This document shows positions 38,836 to 48,790 of a stretch of 64,000 nt of DNA, piece by piece; positions within the stretch are counted from its first letter, which is position 1; each line of letters begins with the position of its first letter. A program made the translations under genes and the position numbers. The stretch comes from CAJXMH01 sp964001305 (GTDB lineage Bacteria > Bacteroidota > Bacteroidia > Flavobacteriales_E > Vicingaceae): assembly GCA_964001305.1 (NCBI GenBank), contig CAXFAI010000035.1, positions 95,097-159,096 of the forward strand, in the 5' to 3' direction. The notes beneath the pieces were generated by a model that saw nothing but the letters and a program-made list of their open reading frames with translations, searched no databases and had not been told where the DNA came from.

Positions 38836-40526
38836 GAGTAATTTTTCTATTTTTATCCACTTATCTACTCACCTATTCATCTTTTGCTCAACAAACAACA
38901 TATGACAGTTTACTTCAAGGTAAAAAGGGCGAGCAAGCAGAAAATATCATAGCCTACTTTAATGCGAACATCATCAAAAAAGATAGTTCTACGGCAGCTT
39001 TAGAACTAGCAGAACTAAGAGCAGCTGTAGCTAAATCAGATATTGAAGAATTGACAAGTTTGATTAATGGTTTAAGAGGTGTTTTTTACTTTCATTATGT
39101 TCCTGAGCACAAAGACTCTTCCATCTTTCTAGTAAAGCAGGCTTTAGAAGCCATTTCCAATAATGTAGAATTTCAATTAACCGAAGCCAGATTAACCAAT
39201 GTTTTGGGAATTTTTCAATATCGACTATTGGAGTTTCAACATGCCATTGAAAACATTTTACTCTCTGAATACAAACTAAAACAAGTTGGTTATGAATATG
39301 TAGAAAACATAGACTTTTACCTTTATAACATGGGTGTGGTTCAATTTGGCTTTAAACAATACGATAAAGCCAAACAGTACATTTTAGAGTCATTGCAATA
39401 TATTGACACCACAGATGCCTATGCACTTGCTGCTGAGTATAACATTTTAGGGGTTGTTTATACCCGACTTGAAAAAAGTGATTCTGCGATACTTTATTTG
39501 AATAAATCGAAAGAGATCATGCTCAAAGAAGGAATGCTTGGGCACTTGTCTGCCTCTTATTGTAATTTAGGTTTAGAGTACTTAAACATCAAAAACTTAG
39601 ATCAAGCAAAACAATGTTTTGCAAAAGCCTTTTCAAATGCAATGGAACATCAAGAACATATCAATTCGGCTTCAGCTACCATTGGATTATCTAAGGTTTA
39701 TTTTGAATTAAAGCAATTCGACTCAACAAATTATTGGATTAATAAGACAGAGGAGCTGATAAAAGCGCATCAAATAAAAGACCCCAATTATTTGGTTGAA
39801 CACTACAATATACAAGCAAGGTATTTTGATCATTTAGCAGATTATCAAGAAGCATCGCGATATAAAGATTCGGTGCTTTTGAAGCAGAAAGAATTGAATG
39901 AGGCTAAAGATTACACTAAAGTAACCAAGCTAAACCTGAGAATCATTGAAGAAAAACATCAAGCAGAGATTAGTCTTTTAGAAGAAAAAACAAGTAATGA
40001 AAAACGAGTTCGATTAATCCTAATTGCTTCATCTTCTTTAATTATTGTTCTGTTGGCCTATTTATGGTTTTTGAGCATCAAAAAACGAAAAGCAGAAAGA
40101 CATAATTTTCTAGAGAAACAGGAACAAAATCTGCAAAAAATTAAAAACTTTAAAAAGCGAATTCAAGAAAAGAATGAATTAATTGAAGAAATCAAGCTTC
40201 AAAACACCAAGGAAGAAAATATTACTTCAAAAAGTGAGTCTCTAAATCGTTTAAAAGATTCAATCATCTTAACCGATGAGGATTGGTTTGATTTTAAAGA
40301 CACGTTTAGTTTAGTTTACCCAAACTACATACCAAAGTTGATTTTAAAAGCGCCTAATTTAACTGAAGCAGAATTGCGTTTTTTGGTTTTATTGAAATTG
40401 GGTTTATCGGTTAATGAAATGTCAAATACACTGGCCATATTACCTCATTCTGTTCGTAAAACAAGATTAAGACTCACCAACAAGCTTGGTTTGGAAAATT
40501 ACAAGGACTTGCACCATTACATTTAA
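38832..40526 (+). CDS. TPR-sensor membrane protein with C-terminal helix-turn-helix
   Basis: 564 residues: signal peptide (ending SFAQ), several TPRs in the periplasmic part (about 130-345), coiled coil, one transmembrane helix (IASSSLIIVLLAYLWFLSI, about 398-416), a cytoplasmic coiled coil, and a C-terminal DNA-binding-like domain with LTEAELRFLVLLKLGLSVNEMSNTL, a LuxR/SpoIIE-style helix-turn-helix. This architecture is a one-component membrane regulator common in Bacteroidota. Its 4-base overlap with ftcD suggests it may sense or control histidine use, which is inference only. Confidence 0.8.
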   Translation: MRVIFLFLSTYLLTYSSFAQQTTYDSLLQGKKGEQAENIIAYFNANIIKKDSSTAALELAELRAAVAKSDIEELTSLINGLRGVFYFHYVPEHKDSSIFLVKQALEAISNNVEFQLTEARLTNVLGIFQYRLLEFQHAIENILLSEYKLKQVGYEYVENIDFYLYNMGVVQFGFKQYDKAKQYILESLQYIDTTDAYALAAEYNILGVVYTRLEKSDSAILYLNKSKEIMLKEGMLGHLSASYCNLGLEYLNIKNLDQAKQCFAKAFSNAMEHQEHINSASATIGLSKVYFELKQFDSTNYWINKTEELIKAHQIKDPNYLVEHYNIQARYFDHLADYQEASRYKDSVLLKQKELNEAKDYTKVTKLNLRIIEEKHQAEISLLEEKTSNEKRVRLILIASSSLIIVLLAYLWFLSIKKRKAERHNFLEKQEQNLQKIKNFKKRIQEKNELIEEIKLQNTKEENITSKSESLNRLKDSIILTDEDWFDFKDTFSLVYPNYIPKLILKAPNLTEAELRFLVLLKLGLSVNEMSNTLAILPHSVRKTRLRLTNKLGLENYKDLHHYI

Positions 40527-40648
40527 TTTATTGTAGCAACCTAATAAACAAGCCTTTACAATTGTCTCATTTTTGTCCCCTATTAAATTCATACAAAACC
40601 TTTCTAAAGAACGAAATTGGATGGCACAATTACTAAAACCAATTTCTT

Positions 40649-42691
40649 ATGAAAAAGTTAAACTACTTTTTATCTTTTATTGTGCTATCCTGTCTATCCA
40701 TTTCGTTGGAAGCACAAATTCATGAAAACACCATTCACTATGGCGGTATTTTTAATGATGAAGCTACTGCGACAGTAGTTGATCAAAATGAAAACCTTTA
40801 TGTAGTTGGAAACTATGTAGACAGTATTGATCTGGACCCTTCTATGAATCAAGCTATTCATAGGACTCCTTTTGCTCCCAATGCCTTTATTGCAAAATAT
40901 GATGCTTCGGGTAATTACCAATGGTCGAAAAGTATTAATGGCAATCAATTGGTAAACATTAGAGATATAGAACTAGATAATTCTGGAAATAACATCTATG
41001 TAGTAGGAGACTTTATGGATACAGCCAAATTTAAAGCAGGTACTGCTCCTGGAAGTGCTTTACCTTCTAATGGAGTTTTTGATGTATTCATTGCAAAATA
41101 TGATACCGCAGGAAATTTCATTTGGGCGCGTTCATTTGGTGGGCCTGCTCCTGATTGGGGATTCGACATAGCTGTAGATAATAGTGATAATCTAATTGTT
41201 ACAGGTTCTTTTTTAGTTTTTACTGACTTTGATCCTTCTGCAGGAGTTGCCATGATAAACACCATGGGTGGTAGTCCCGATATCTTTTTAGCAAAATTTG
41301 ATGCGAATGGAAATTACATTTGGGCTAAAAATGCAGGATCTAATAGTCTAGATGAAGGTTATGCTTTGGATGTAGATCGTCAAGGAAATATTTTTCTAAC
41401 CGGGGTTACTGGAATGGCCGCTACTTTTGACAACATTAATATTGGAAATAATGGTGGAAACGATTTCTTCATTGCAAAATATGATGCTTCAGGAAATGCT
41501 GTATGGGCCAAGAATTTTGGTGGGCCAGCACCTGATAAAAGTACAGATATCAAATTGGTAGGCAGACACCTTTATGTTTCGGCAGATTATCAGGTCATTG
41601 CCTATATGGATACTGGTTTAACCGCACCTACTCACACTGCCGTTGGAGATAAAGATGTAGTATTTGCAAAATACGATACTTCAGGAGCATACATTTGGTC
41701 ACACAGTATTGGAGGAAGTTTAGAAGATTTATCTACTAGTATTGAAGTCGATACTGCAGGTTCAATTTATCTTTCGGGATCTTTTGAAGATACCATGAAC
41801 TTCGCAGTTGGAATAGGCGAGTATAGAATTGCAAGTCAAGGAAACAAAGATATATTCATGGCTAAGTATGATAAAAACGCCAACTTAATTTGGGCTCATG
41901 GTATGGGCGACCTTGAGCGTGATAGAGCTTATAACATTGATGCCAGTAATGATTTCATTTACTTATGTGGAGATTTTAAAGACTTGGTAGATTTTGATCC
42001 GGATACTAGCATAAATACCAATTCGCTAGGAACTACTAACGGAAGTGCATTTATTTCAAAATATTCGATTTGTTATAACAATCACAGTTTCGATACCCTA
42101 AGATATTGTGAAAACGATTCTGCAAATTATGGTGCTTATTATACATTTTCTGAAGACGGAGATCATCATCTGCGATTAGTGGATGCCAATGGTTGTGATA
42201 CCTTGGTAACACTTCATGTAGAAATGAATGATACCGTAGACGTTCGATTGAACCCCGGAAGTGCTACTATTTTTGCTTTAAATACTACAGCCACTATTCA
42301 ATGGATTGATTGTGTTGCCGATACCATTATACCGGGTGAAACTAGCGCTTCTTTTACCCCTCAAGCTAATGGAAATTATGCAGCCATCATTACAGATGCC
42401 ACATCAGCTTGTACTGACACTTCGGCTTGCATACCTTGGTTTCCAATTGGTTTAGAGGAGAATAACACCGAATCTTCGTTTAAGATTTATCCAAATCCTG
42501 TAAAAGACCAACTATTTGTCGAAGCTAAAGAAAATTCTACCCTTATTATTTACAACCAGACTGGTAAAGTGGTTTACTCTGAGCCTATTCAACTTGGAAA
42601 AAATCAAATCGACTTAGACGCCCTGAGTCGAGGAATTTACTTCTTACGTCTTGCAAACGACACAAAATATCGCAAGCTCATCTTGCAATAG
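40649..42691 (+). CDS. T9SS cargo protein with SBBP beta-propeller repeats
   Basis: 680 residues with signal peptide (ending SLEAQ). Repeats of about 60 residues run through 30-470 with the recurring core FIAKYDASGNYQW / IFLAKFDANGNYIW, typical of SBBP (seven-bladed propeller) proteins. A cysteine-bearing linker follows (NHSFDTLRYCENDSANYG), then a C-terminal type A sorting domain (FKIYPNPVKDQLFVEA ... SRGIYFLRLANDTKYRKLIL). Exported to the cell surface; ligand unknown. A strong terminator follows. Confidence 0.88.
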   Translation: MKKLNYFLSFIVLSCLSISLEAQIHENTIHYGGIFNDEATATVVDQNENLYVVGNYVDSIDLDPSMNQAIHRTPFAPNAFIAKYDASGNYQWSKSINGNQLVNIRDIELDNSGNNIYVVGDFMDTAKFKAGTAPGSALPSNGVFDVFIAKYDTAGNFIWARSFGGPAPDWGFDIAVDNSDNLIVTGSFLVFTDFDPSAGVAMINTMGGSPDIFLAKFDANGNYIWAKNAGSNSLDEGYALDVDRQGNIFLTGVTGMAATFDNINIGNNGGNDFFIAKYDASGNAVWAKNFGGPAPDKSTDIKLVGRHLYVSADYQVIAYMDTGLTAPTHTAVGDKDVVFAKYDTSGAYIWSHSIGGSLEDLSTSIEVDTAGSIYLSGSFEDTMNFAVGIGEYRIASQGNKDIFMAKYDKNANLIWAHGMGDLERDRAYNIDASNDFIYLCGDFKDLVDFDPDTSINTNSLGTTNGSAFISKYSICYNNHSFDTLRYCENDSANYGAYYTFSEDGDHHLRLVDANGCDTLVTLHVEMNDTVDVRLNPGSATIFALNTTATIQWIDCVADTIIPGETSASFTPQANGNYAAIITDATSACTDTSACIPWFPIGLEENNTESSFKIYPNPVKDQLFVEAKENSTLIIYNQTGKVVYSEPIQLGKNQIDLDALSRGIYFLRLANDTKYRKLILQ

Positions 42692-42724
42692 TCGGAAAGT
42701 GGTTAGTTATTCTTTTTGCAAGAC

Positions 42725-42752
42725 AGCCCTCGCCATCGCGAGGGCTTTTTTA
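42725..42752 (+). terminator. Rho-independent terminator
   Basis: AGCCCTCGC (42725-42733), loop CATC, GCGAGGGCT (42738-42746), then a T run. Confidence 0.92.
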
Positions 42753-42845
42753 TGCAACAATAATTCCTATTTAGTAGTCTTTAACTATAGAATAAAAACA
42801 TATTGAACAAAGCTTACAATCAAAATAGAAGCAGTAAAATTGGGT

Positions 42846-45110
42846 ATGCATAAAAAGCAAGAAGATCATAGAACAATTTGGCAACGGATAATTTACTTTT
42901 TCCCCTTTCAATTGCTTTTTGTGCACCTGAAAAAGAATCATCAACTTTTACTCTTTTGGCTACTTTTTTTCTTGCTTATTTATCAGCAAATTGGGAATAA
43001 ATACGGGCTACCGTTGCTCTTTCTTGCTCCTGAATATTTAGGCAAACTAAGCTTTTCTAGTTATTTTATTTTGGGATTTGCATTAGGTGGTTTTGTGATG
43101 TCGTTCAACATTTCTTCCTACATCATGAATGGATTTCGTTTTCCATTTTTGGCGACACTTTCAAAACCGTTCTTTAAATACTGCATCAACAATTCTTTGT
43201 TGCCATTGCTCTTTATTGGTGCTTATGGTGTTCAAGCATTTCAATTCTTAACCCAAAATGAAGGATTTACAAGCGGAGAAAGTCTTTACCGTATACTTGG
43301 CTTTTTAGGTGGTTATTTTATTTTTATTGTCTTCTCTATGGTCTACTTTATGGCCACCAATAAAGACTTTGAAAAGCTTTTTGGAAAAGAGCTAGCCAAG
43401 GTAGTAAGCTCAGATACCAAGAAAGGAGAACCTGCCAAACAATTACTTAATAAATCGGAGAAAGATTGGTACAAACTGCATGAAAGCGATACCAAAAGTT
43501 GGCGTGTTGATTCTTACATTGGATTTTCGATTAGACTTAAAAAGACACGACCATATCGGCATTACAGTCAACACATGCTTTCTCAAGTGTTTAGACAAAA
43601 CCATATCAATGCCTCTCTTTTTGAATTATTGGTCATTGTTTCCATTTTAATATTGGGCCTCTTTAGAGAAAACCCAGTTTTCATAATTCCTGCAGCTGCT
43701 ACGCTAACTTTACTTTTCACCATGTTACTCATGATTACTTCTGCCATGCGTTCGTGGTTGAGAGGTTGGACATGGGTGGTTATTTTAATCCTTCTCATCG
43801 GCATTAATCAACTCTCAAAGTTTGATACCATTTACTACGAGAGTAAAGCCATTGGTTTAGATTACAGCAGCAAAGCCAAGTACTTAACAAAAGCAAATCT
43901 ATCTCCTGAACTGATTCAAGAAGATATTCAGCTACATGAGAAAAGATTAAACACTTGGCAAATTAAAAATACAAGCCATCCTGTAAAAAAGCCAAAAGCT
44001 GTTTTCATTACAGCAAGCGGAGGTGGAAGCCGAGCCATGTTTTGGTCTTTTATTGCCTTAAAACACTTGGATAGTTTAAGTCAAGGAGAGCTTTTTAAGC
44101 ACTGCATTTTAATGAATGGTTCTTCTGGAGGAATGATTGGAAGCGCCTATTACCGAGAGTTAAAATGGAAAAATCAACTCCATCAAAACGATTCATCGGA
44201 TAATCGATTTCACTTAGCTCAAGACATCTTGAATCCGGTTTTCTTTAACCTCGCAGTTAATGACATGCTAATTAGAACACAACGCTTTGAATATGAAGGT
44301 AAAAAATACTGGAAAGACAGAGGGTATATGTTTGAAAAGACTTTGAATCAGTATACCAATCATCATTTTGACAAGCCACTAGCTAGTTATTACGAAGCAG
44401 AGCTTAATGCTGAAATTCCTTTGATGTTGTTTACTCCTTCTATTGTAAACGATAGCCGAAGATTACTGATTTCTAACTTGCCTATGGCCTTCATGACTTC
44501 AAGCTCAAATAAAGATGCTTATTTAAAAGAAAATGTTGAATACCTCAGACTTTTCAAAGACAATAATCCAAGAAATACACGATTTTCTACAGTTTTAAGA
44601 ATGAATGCTTCTTTTCCTTACATCATGCCAACCATTAACTTACCCTCTGACCCACAGATTGAAGTTTTTGACTCTGGCTTAAGAGACAATTTTGGCATAA
44701 AAAGCACCTTGAAATATATTTTTCATTTGAAAGATTGGTTAGAAAAAAATACCTCCGGAATTGTACTTCTGCAAATTAGAGACGATTTAAAATCGAACAG
44801 AGCTTACATTAAAAACAAAGGAAAAAGAAGCATTTCAGACCAATTACTCTCCCCTTTTGGAAGTTTATACGGCAATTGGTTTCAAGTACAAGATTTTAAC
44901 AATGATGAATTGTTAGAATACGCCTCTCAATGGTATTCAGGAGAATTTGAAATTATTCCATTTCAGCTCAACAAAAGCTACGAGCAATACATTTCCTTAA
45001 GTTGGCATTTAACTTCTAAGGAGAAGGAACAAATCTTATCTTCATTAAATTTGGATGAAAACAAAGCTGCTGCACAGCAATTAAAAGAAACTTTAAATTA
45101 CGACCAATGA
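42846..45110 (+). CDS. Membrane-anchored patatin-like phospholipase
   Basis: 754 residues from ATG 42846 (TTG 42840 also possible). The N-terminal roughly 330 residues contain about six hydrophobic helices in two groups. The C-terminal catalytic part has an oxyanion-type glycine run (TASGGGSRA), a nucleophile elbow G-S-S-G-G with Ser427, and the Asp of the dyad in DSGLRDNFG (Asp609), where patatins more often show DGG or DGA. Expected to cleave acyl chains from phospholipids. Overlaps the next small lipoprotein gene by 4 bases. Confidence 0.82.
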   Translation: MHKKQEDHRTIWQRIIYFFPFQLLFVHLKKNHQLLLFWLLFFLLIYQQIGNKYGLPLLFLAPEYLGKLSFSSYFILGFALGGFVMSFNISSYIMNGFRFPFLATLSKPFFKYCINNSLLPLLFIGAYGVQAFQFLTQNEGFTSGESLYRILGFLGGYFIFIVFSMVYFMATNKDFEKLFGKELAKVVSSDTKKGEPAKQLLNKSEKDWYKLHESDTKSWRVDSYIGFSIRLKKTRPYRHYSQHMLSQVFRQNHINASLFELLVIVSILILGLFRENPVFIIPAAATLTLLFTMLLMITSAMRSWLRGWTWVVILILLIGINQLSKFDTIYYESKAIGLDYSSKAKYLTKANLSPELIQEDIQLHEKRLNTWQIKNTSHPVKKPKAVFITASGGGSRAMFWSFIALKHLDSLSQGELFKHCILMNGSSGGMIGSAYYRELKWKNQLHQNDSSDNRFHLAQDILNPVFFNLAVNDMLIRTQRFEYEGKKYWKDRGYMFEKTLNQYTNHHFDKPLASYYEAELNAEIPLMLFTPSIVNDSRRLLISNLPMAFMTSSSNKDAYLKENVEYLRLFKDNNPRNTRFSTVLRMNASFPYIMPTINLPSDPQIEVFDSGLRDNFGIKSTLKYIFHLKDWLEKNTSGIVLLQIRDDLKSNRAYIKNKGKRSISDQLLSPFGSLYGNWFQVQDFNNDELLEYASQWYSGEFEIIPFQLNKSYEQYISLSWHLTSKEKEQILSSLNLDENKAAAQQLKETLNYDQ

Positions 45111-45340
45111 AAAAATATTTAGCTATCTGTCTTTTTAGTTTTAGCCTTTTAGCGGCTTGTTCAAACTGTAAAAAACCAAAAGAAAATACTTCTGCTGTAA
45201 GCCTCGAAGAGTTTAATGAACTCAAAGTAAAGCTAAATGCTACCGAAGCCCAATTGCTAAATGTTAGAACAGAGTTGGTAAAATGTAAAGGAGATAGTAT
45301 TCCAAATTTAAATACTTCGAATGATTCTCATAATCAATAA
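45107..45340 (+). CDS. Small lipoprotein, coupled to the phospholipase
   Basis: 77 residues: signal and lipobox LLAAC (Cys18), a CSNCKKPKE segment, then a short amphipathic helix (SLEEFNELKVKLNATEAQLL) and a Ser/Asn-rich tail. No family is recognised. ATGA overlap with the patatin gene means translational coupling, so it may be an accessory to that enzyme. Confidence 0.65.
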   Translation: MKKYLAICLFSFSLLAACSNCKKPKENTSAVSLEEFNELKVKLNATEAQLLNVRTELVKCKGDSIPNLNTSNDSHNQ

Positions 45341-45372
45341 TTGATACAATGCGAAGCTTGGTAGTACTTTTG
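45341..45372 (+). promoter_or_regulatory. Promoter of the lipoate ligase gene
   Basis: TTG (45341-45343), 21 bases, TACTTTTG (45365-45372); the start codon follows 13 bases later. A textbook Bacteroidota promoter spacing. Confidence 0.7.
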
Positions 45373-45385
45373 CAAAAAAAGTAAC

Positions 45386-46366
45386 ATGCTCTGTATTCTA
45401 CATCAATCTACCGATCCCTATTTTAACATTGCAACCGATGAATATATCTTCAAGCATATCCAAGAAGATTGCTTTATGCTTTGGCGAAATGATAATGCCA
45501 TAATTGTTGGAAAACACCAAAATACCTTGGCAGAAATCAATGTGAATTATGTAAAGAAGAATGGCATTAAAGTCGTTCGAAGGTTATCGGGTGGTGGTGC
45601 CGTTTATCACGATTTAGGAAACTTAAACTTTAGCTTTACTCGAACTGGAGAGAATACAGAAGTTGTCGATTTTAAACGCTATACAAAACCAATTATCGAT
45701 GTTTTGCAAAACCTTGGAGTTGATGCCCAATTTGAAGGTAGAAACGACATAACCATTGATGGCAAGAAATTTTCAGGAAATGCCGAACATGTGTTTAAAA
45801 ACAAGGTATTGCATCATGGTACCATCTTATTTTCTTCAGAAATGAAAGATGTAAGCGGTGCCTTAAAAATTAACCCACTTAAATACAAAGACAGAGCGGT
45901 AAAATCAATTCCCAAAAGGGTAACGAATGTATCTGAGCATTTGAACGAAAAAATCAGTCTTGATGAATTCACACAAAGAATTATGAATCATATTGTGGAG
46001 ACTCATGATGATTGTCGCATGTATGAATTTACTGAAGAAGATTTGAGAGCCATTCAAAAATTAAGGGATGAGAAATACGCGACTTGGGATTGGAATTATG
46101 GTCATTCTCCAAAATATAACTTTCAACAAGGAATAAGAACCCAAGGTGGAACGCTTGAAATGAATTTGGAAGTGAACAACGGCATTATAGAAGAAGCCAA
46201 GATTTACGGCGACTTCTTTGGCACAAAAGACATATCTGAATTTGAAGAACTGTTAAAAGGTAGCCAACACGACCAAGAGGTATTACGTAAAAAGTTAGAA
46301 AGCATCAATATTGACGCCTATTTCCACAAAATGACAGTGGATGATTTAATGAGTGTATTATTTTAA
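45386..46366 (+). CDS. lplA: Lipoate-protein ligase
   Basis: Attaches lipoate to E2 and H-protein domains using ATP. 326 residues including both the catalytic and the C-terminal accessory domain of the LplA type. Signatures: VRRLSGGGAVYHDLGNLNFSF (around residue 64-84, partial), KFSGNAEHVFKNKVLHHGTILFS (partial: SGNAEH, HHGTIL) and the adenylate-binding Lys in KDRAVKSIPKRVTNV. It is convergent with the 2-oxoacid dehydrogenase E1 gene, whose complex requires lipoylation. Confidence 0.93.
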   Translation: MLCILHQSTDPYFNIATDEYIFKHIQEDCFMLWRNDNAIIVGKHQNTLAEINVNYVKKNGIKVVRRLSGGGAVYHDLGNLNFSFTRTGENTEVVDFKRYTKPIIDVLQNLGVDAQFEGRNDITIDGKKFSGNAEHVFKNKVLHHGTILFSSEMKDVSGALKINPLKYKDRAVKSIPKRVTNVSEHLNEKISLDEFTQRIMNHIVETHDDCRMYEFTEEDLRAIQKLRDEKYATWDWNYGHSPKYNFQQGIRTQGGTLEMNLEVNNGIIEEAKIYGDFFGTKDISEFEELLKGSQHDQEVLRKKLESINIDAYFHKMTVDDLMSVLF

Positions 46367-46385
46367 AAAGCTGCGCTTTTTAAAA
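46361..46385 (+). terminator. Hairpin terminator over the lplA stop codon
   Basis: TTTTAAAAAGC (46361-46371), loop TGC, GCTTTTTAAAA (46375-46385); perfect 11-base arms. Confidence 0.7.
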
Positions 46386-46390
46386 TAATG

Positions 46391-46519
46391 ACTAAGGATG
46401 AAAGAGAAAGGATAAAGGATTTGTTGTCATTAAGCTACTTTTAACCTTTGTCCTTTAGCTTTAATCTTTTTAACTCTTCCTCTCTTCTACTTTTCAGCTT
46501 TTGTCTTTTAGCTTTCATC
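46391..46519. repeat. Purine/pyrimidine-biased degenerate intergenic repeat
   Basis: A purine-rich left part (AAGGATGAAAGAGAAAGGAT) faces a pyrimidine-rich right part. The 20-mers 46447-46466 and 46500-46519 (TTTGTCyTTTAGCTTTmATC) differ at two positions, and the left part is roughly their inverse complement. Confidence 0.5.
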
Positions 46520-46527
46520 CCTTTACG

Positions 46528-48504
46528 CTAGTAAAGTAATAAACTCTCAATCGTCTCTTTCAGTCTTTTTTTAGGCAAAAAGTTATCTTCCAACTCTTTA
46601 ACAAATGGCACTGGTGTATCTAAAGAAGCCAAGCGTTTTACAGGAGCATCTAAGTATTCAAAACAATGTTCATTAATTCCAGCAGCAATTTCACCGCCTA
46701 TTCCACCAAATAAAGTGTCTTCATGGAGTACCAAAACTCTTCCACATTTTTTCGCACTTTCATAAATGCTGTTCCAATCTAAAGGAACCAATGTTCGTAG
46801 ATCGAGAATATCTGCATGAAGATCCATTTCTGCACAAATCGCTTTTGCCCAATGCACGCCCATACCGTAAGTAATTATAGAAATCCTCTCCCCTTCTGCA
46901 ACTAAATTCGCTTGCCCAAATGGTAGATTATAATATCCCTCTGGCACTTCTTCATTGATGCTACGATACAAGGCTTTGTGTTCAAAAAACATGACCGGAT
47001 TTGGGTCTTCAAAAGCGGTTAACAACAAGCCTTTGGCATCAGTTGGATTGGATGGATACGCCACTTTTAATCCTGGAATGTGTGTAAACCATGCTTCATT
47101 GCTTTGCGAATGATACGGTCCTGCGGCTACGCCTGCACCTGTAGGCATACGCACTACCACATCGGCATTTTGCCCCCACCGCCAATGAATCTTAGCCAAA
47201 TTATTTACAATCTGATTAAAGCCCTCAGATACAAAATCGGCAAACTGCATTTCCATCATGGCCTTTTGTCCGTTAATTGATAAGCCCAAAGAAGTTCCAA
47301 CAATTGCCGCTTCACACAATGGTGTATTTCTAACTCGCTCTTTGCCGTATTTCTCTAACAATCCTTCTGTCGCTTTAAAAACACCTCCATATTCGGCAAT
47401 ATCTTGCCCCATTAAAATCAAGTCATCATGCTTTTCCATGGCTAAATCCAAAGCATCCGCAACTGCATCAATCAAGCGAAGCTCTTTGGTTTGCGTTCCT
47501 GCTTTTTGGGCTACAAAATCAAAAGGAGCGTACACATCTTGTAACTCAGTTTCAGTATCTGCATTTATGCTTTCTTCTTCAAAGGCATCTTTTAAAGCCG
47601 CTTCGATTTCTTGTTTAAAACCAGCTCTTATTTCTTGTTCAAGCGTTTCGGTTAAGATTCCAATGGAATACAAATAAGTTTGATAATTGCTAACCGGATC
47701 CTTTTTCTCCCACTCCTCAAACAATTCTTTCGGAACATATTTCGTTCCTGAGGCTTCTTCGTGTCCTCTCATTCTAAAGGTCATGCATTCTAGCAAAATT
47801 GGACGAGGATTCTCTCTTACGGAAGCGGCTAATTCCAGCATTTTTTGATGCACTTCAAGTAAATTGTTTCCCTCTACTTGGTGGGCTTCCATGCCATAAC
47901 CAATGCCTTTATCTATAAATTGCTTGCAGCGAAACTGCTCAGAAGATGGAGTTGATAAACCATAACCGTTATTCTCAATGATAAAAATGACTGGCAAATC
48001 CCAAACCGCTGCCACGTTCAAAGATTCGTGGAAATCTCCTTGCGATGTTGCACCATCACCTGTAAAAGCTAAAGTGACTTTCCCTTCCTCTTTCAATTTT
48101 TTCCCAAGGGCAATACCATCAGCTAGGCCCAATTGAGAGCCCAAATGAGATATCATACCTACAATATGATGCTCAGGTACACCAAAATGAAATGAGCGAT
48201 CACGACCTTTGGTGTAGCCATTCGGTTTGCCTTGGAATTGTTTAAACAAGCGATTTAATGGTACATTCCTTCCAGTGAAAACACCCAAATTTCGATGCAT
48301 GGGTAAAATGTATTCATCGGCTTGCAATGCAGCTGTTGCTCCTACTGAAATGGCTTCTTGCCCAATTCCTGAAAACCATTTCGATATTTTACCTTGGCGA
48401 AGCAAAACGAGCATCTTCTCCTCTATCATTCTCGGAAGAAGAACTTTCTTGTATAAATCAATTAAGTGTTCGTTGGTAAAGGTGCTACGGTCGTACTGAA
48501 ACAT
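46528..48504 (-). CDS. 2-oxoacid dehydrogenase E1, fused alpha and beta subunits
   Basis: Thiamine-diphosphate-dependent E1 of the branched-chain/pyruvate type, with both subunits in one chain (658 residues). The alpha part (about 1-330) has GIGQEAISVG, the ThDP site GDGATSQGDFHESL ... NNGYGLS and GHEEASG. The beta part (from about 345) has MGQDIAEYGGVFKAT, NTPLCEAAIVG and LHEDTLFGGIGGEIAA. Start 48504 (MFQYDR) is chosen over 48534 because a minus-strand -7 box TAAATTTG lies at 48533-48540. No E2 or E3 gene is adjacent. Confidence 0.9.
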   Translation of the reverse strand: MFQYDRSTFTNEHLIDLYKKVLLPRMIEEKMLVLLRQGKISKWFSGIGQEAISVGATAALQADEYILPMHRNLGVFTGRNVPLNRLFKQFQGKPNGYTKGRDRSFHFGVPEHHIVGMISHLGSQLGLADGIALGKKLKEEGKVTLAFTGDGATSQGDFHESLNVAAVWDLPVIFIIENNGYGLSTPSSEQFRCKQFIDKGIGYGMEAHQVEGNNLLEVHQKMLELAASVRENPRPILLECMTFRMRGHEEASGTKYVPKELFEEWEKKDPVSNYQTYLYSIGILTETLEQEIRAGFKQEIEAALKDAFEEESINADTETELQDVYAPFDFVAQKAGTQTKELRLIDAVADALDLAMEKHDDLILMGQDIAEYGGVFKATEGLLEKYGKERVRNTPLCEAAIVGTSLGLSINGQKAMMEMQFADFVSEGFNQIVNNLAKIHWRWGQNADVVVRMPTGAGVAAGPYHSQSNEAWFTHIPGLKVAYPSNPTDAKGLLLTAFEDPNPVMFFEHKALYRSINEEVPEGYYNLPFGQANLVAEGERISIITYGMGVHWAKAICAEMDLHADILDLRTLVPLDWNSIYESAKKCGRVLVLHEDTLFGGIGGEIAAGINEHCFEYLDAPVKRLASLDTPVPFVKELEDNFLPKKRLKETIESLLLY

Positions 48505-48532
48505 AGATAGGCAAATTGCTTGATTTGAAGTC

Positions 48533-48540
48533 AAATTTAT
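48533..48540 (-). promoter_or_regulatory. -7 box of the E1 gene
   Basis: TAAATTTG on the minus strand (TAnnTTTG), 28 bases before the start at 48504. Confidence 0.6.
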
Positions 48541-48567
48541 ACTTTAAAGCCTAATTTTACCCTTGCA

Positions 48568-48750
48568 ATGAGTGGACTTTTCAACAGCTTTAATTGGCAA
48601 GAAATAATGGTTGCTCTGCTTGTGTTACTTGCCATTTTGTATTTGCTTCGTTATTTTAGAAAACAAAGCCAATCTCACAATTGCGACGATTGTGGTTTAA
48701 TGGAAATGCAGAAGTCCAAAAATCAGAAAAAGACTACTAAAGAAGGTTAA
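48568..48750 (+). CDS. Small single-helix membrane protein with CxxC motif
   Basis: 60 residues: one helix (IMVALLVLLAILYLLRYF), then a short tail with CDDCG and a lysine-rich end. Resembles small FeoB-associated Cys-rich membrane proteins, but no feo genes are near, so that label is tentative. The C-x2-C could bind metal. Located 16 bases upstream of the LtaS-like open frame. Confidence 0.6.
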   Translation: MSGLFNSFNWQEIMVALLVLLAILYLLRYFRKQSQSHNCDDCGLMEMQKSKNQKKTTKEG

Positions 48751-48790
48751 TAAACGCTTTGAATCATTGCACTTCACTATTTTTGACCGT

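Noticed and set aside
48568..48750. Assigning the small CxxC membrane protein to ferrous iron transport
   Set aside because: No feoA or feoB nearby; the motif alone is too weak.
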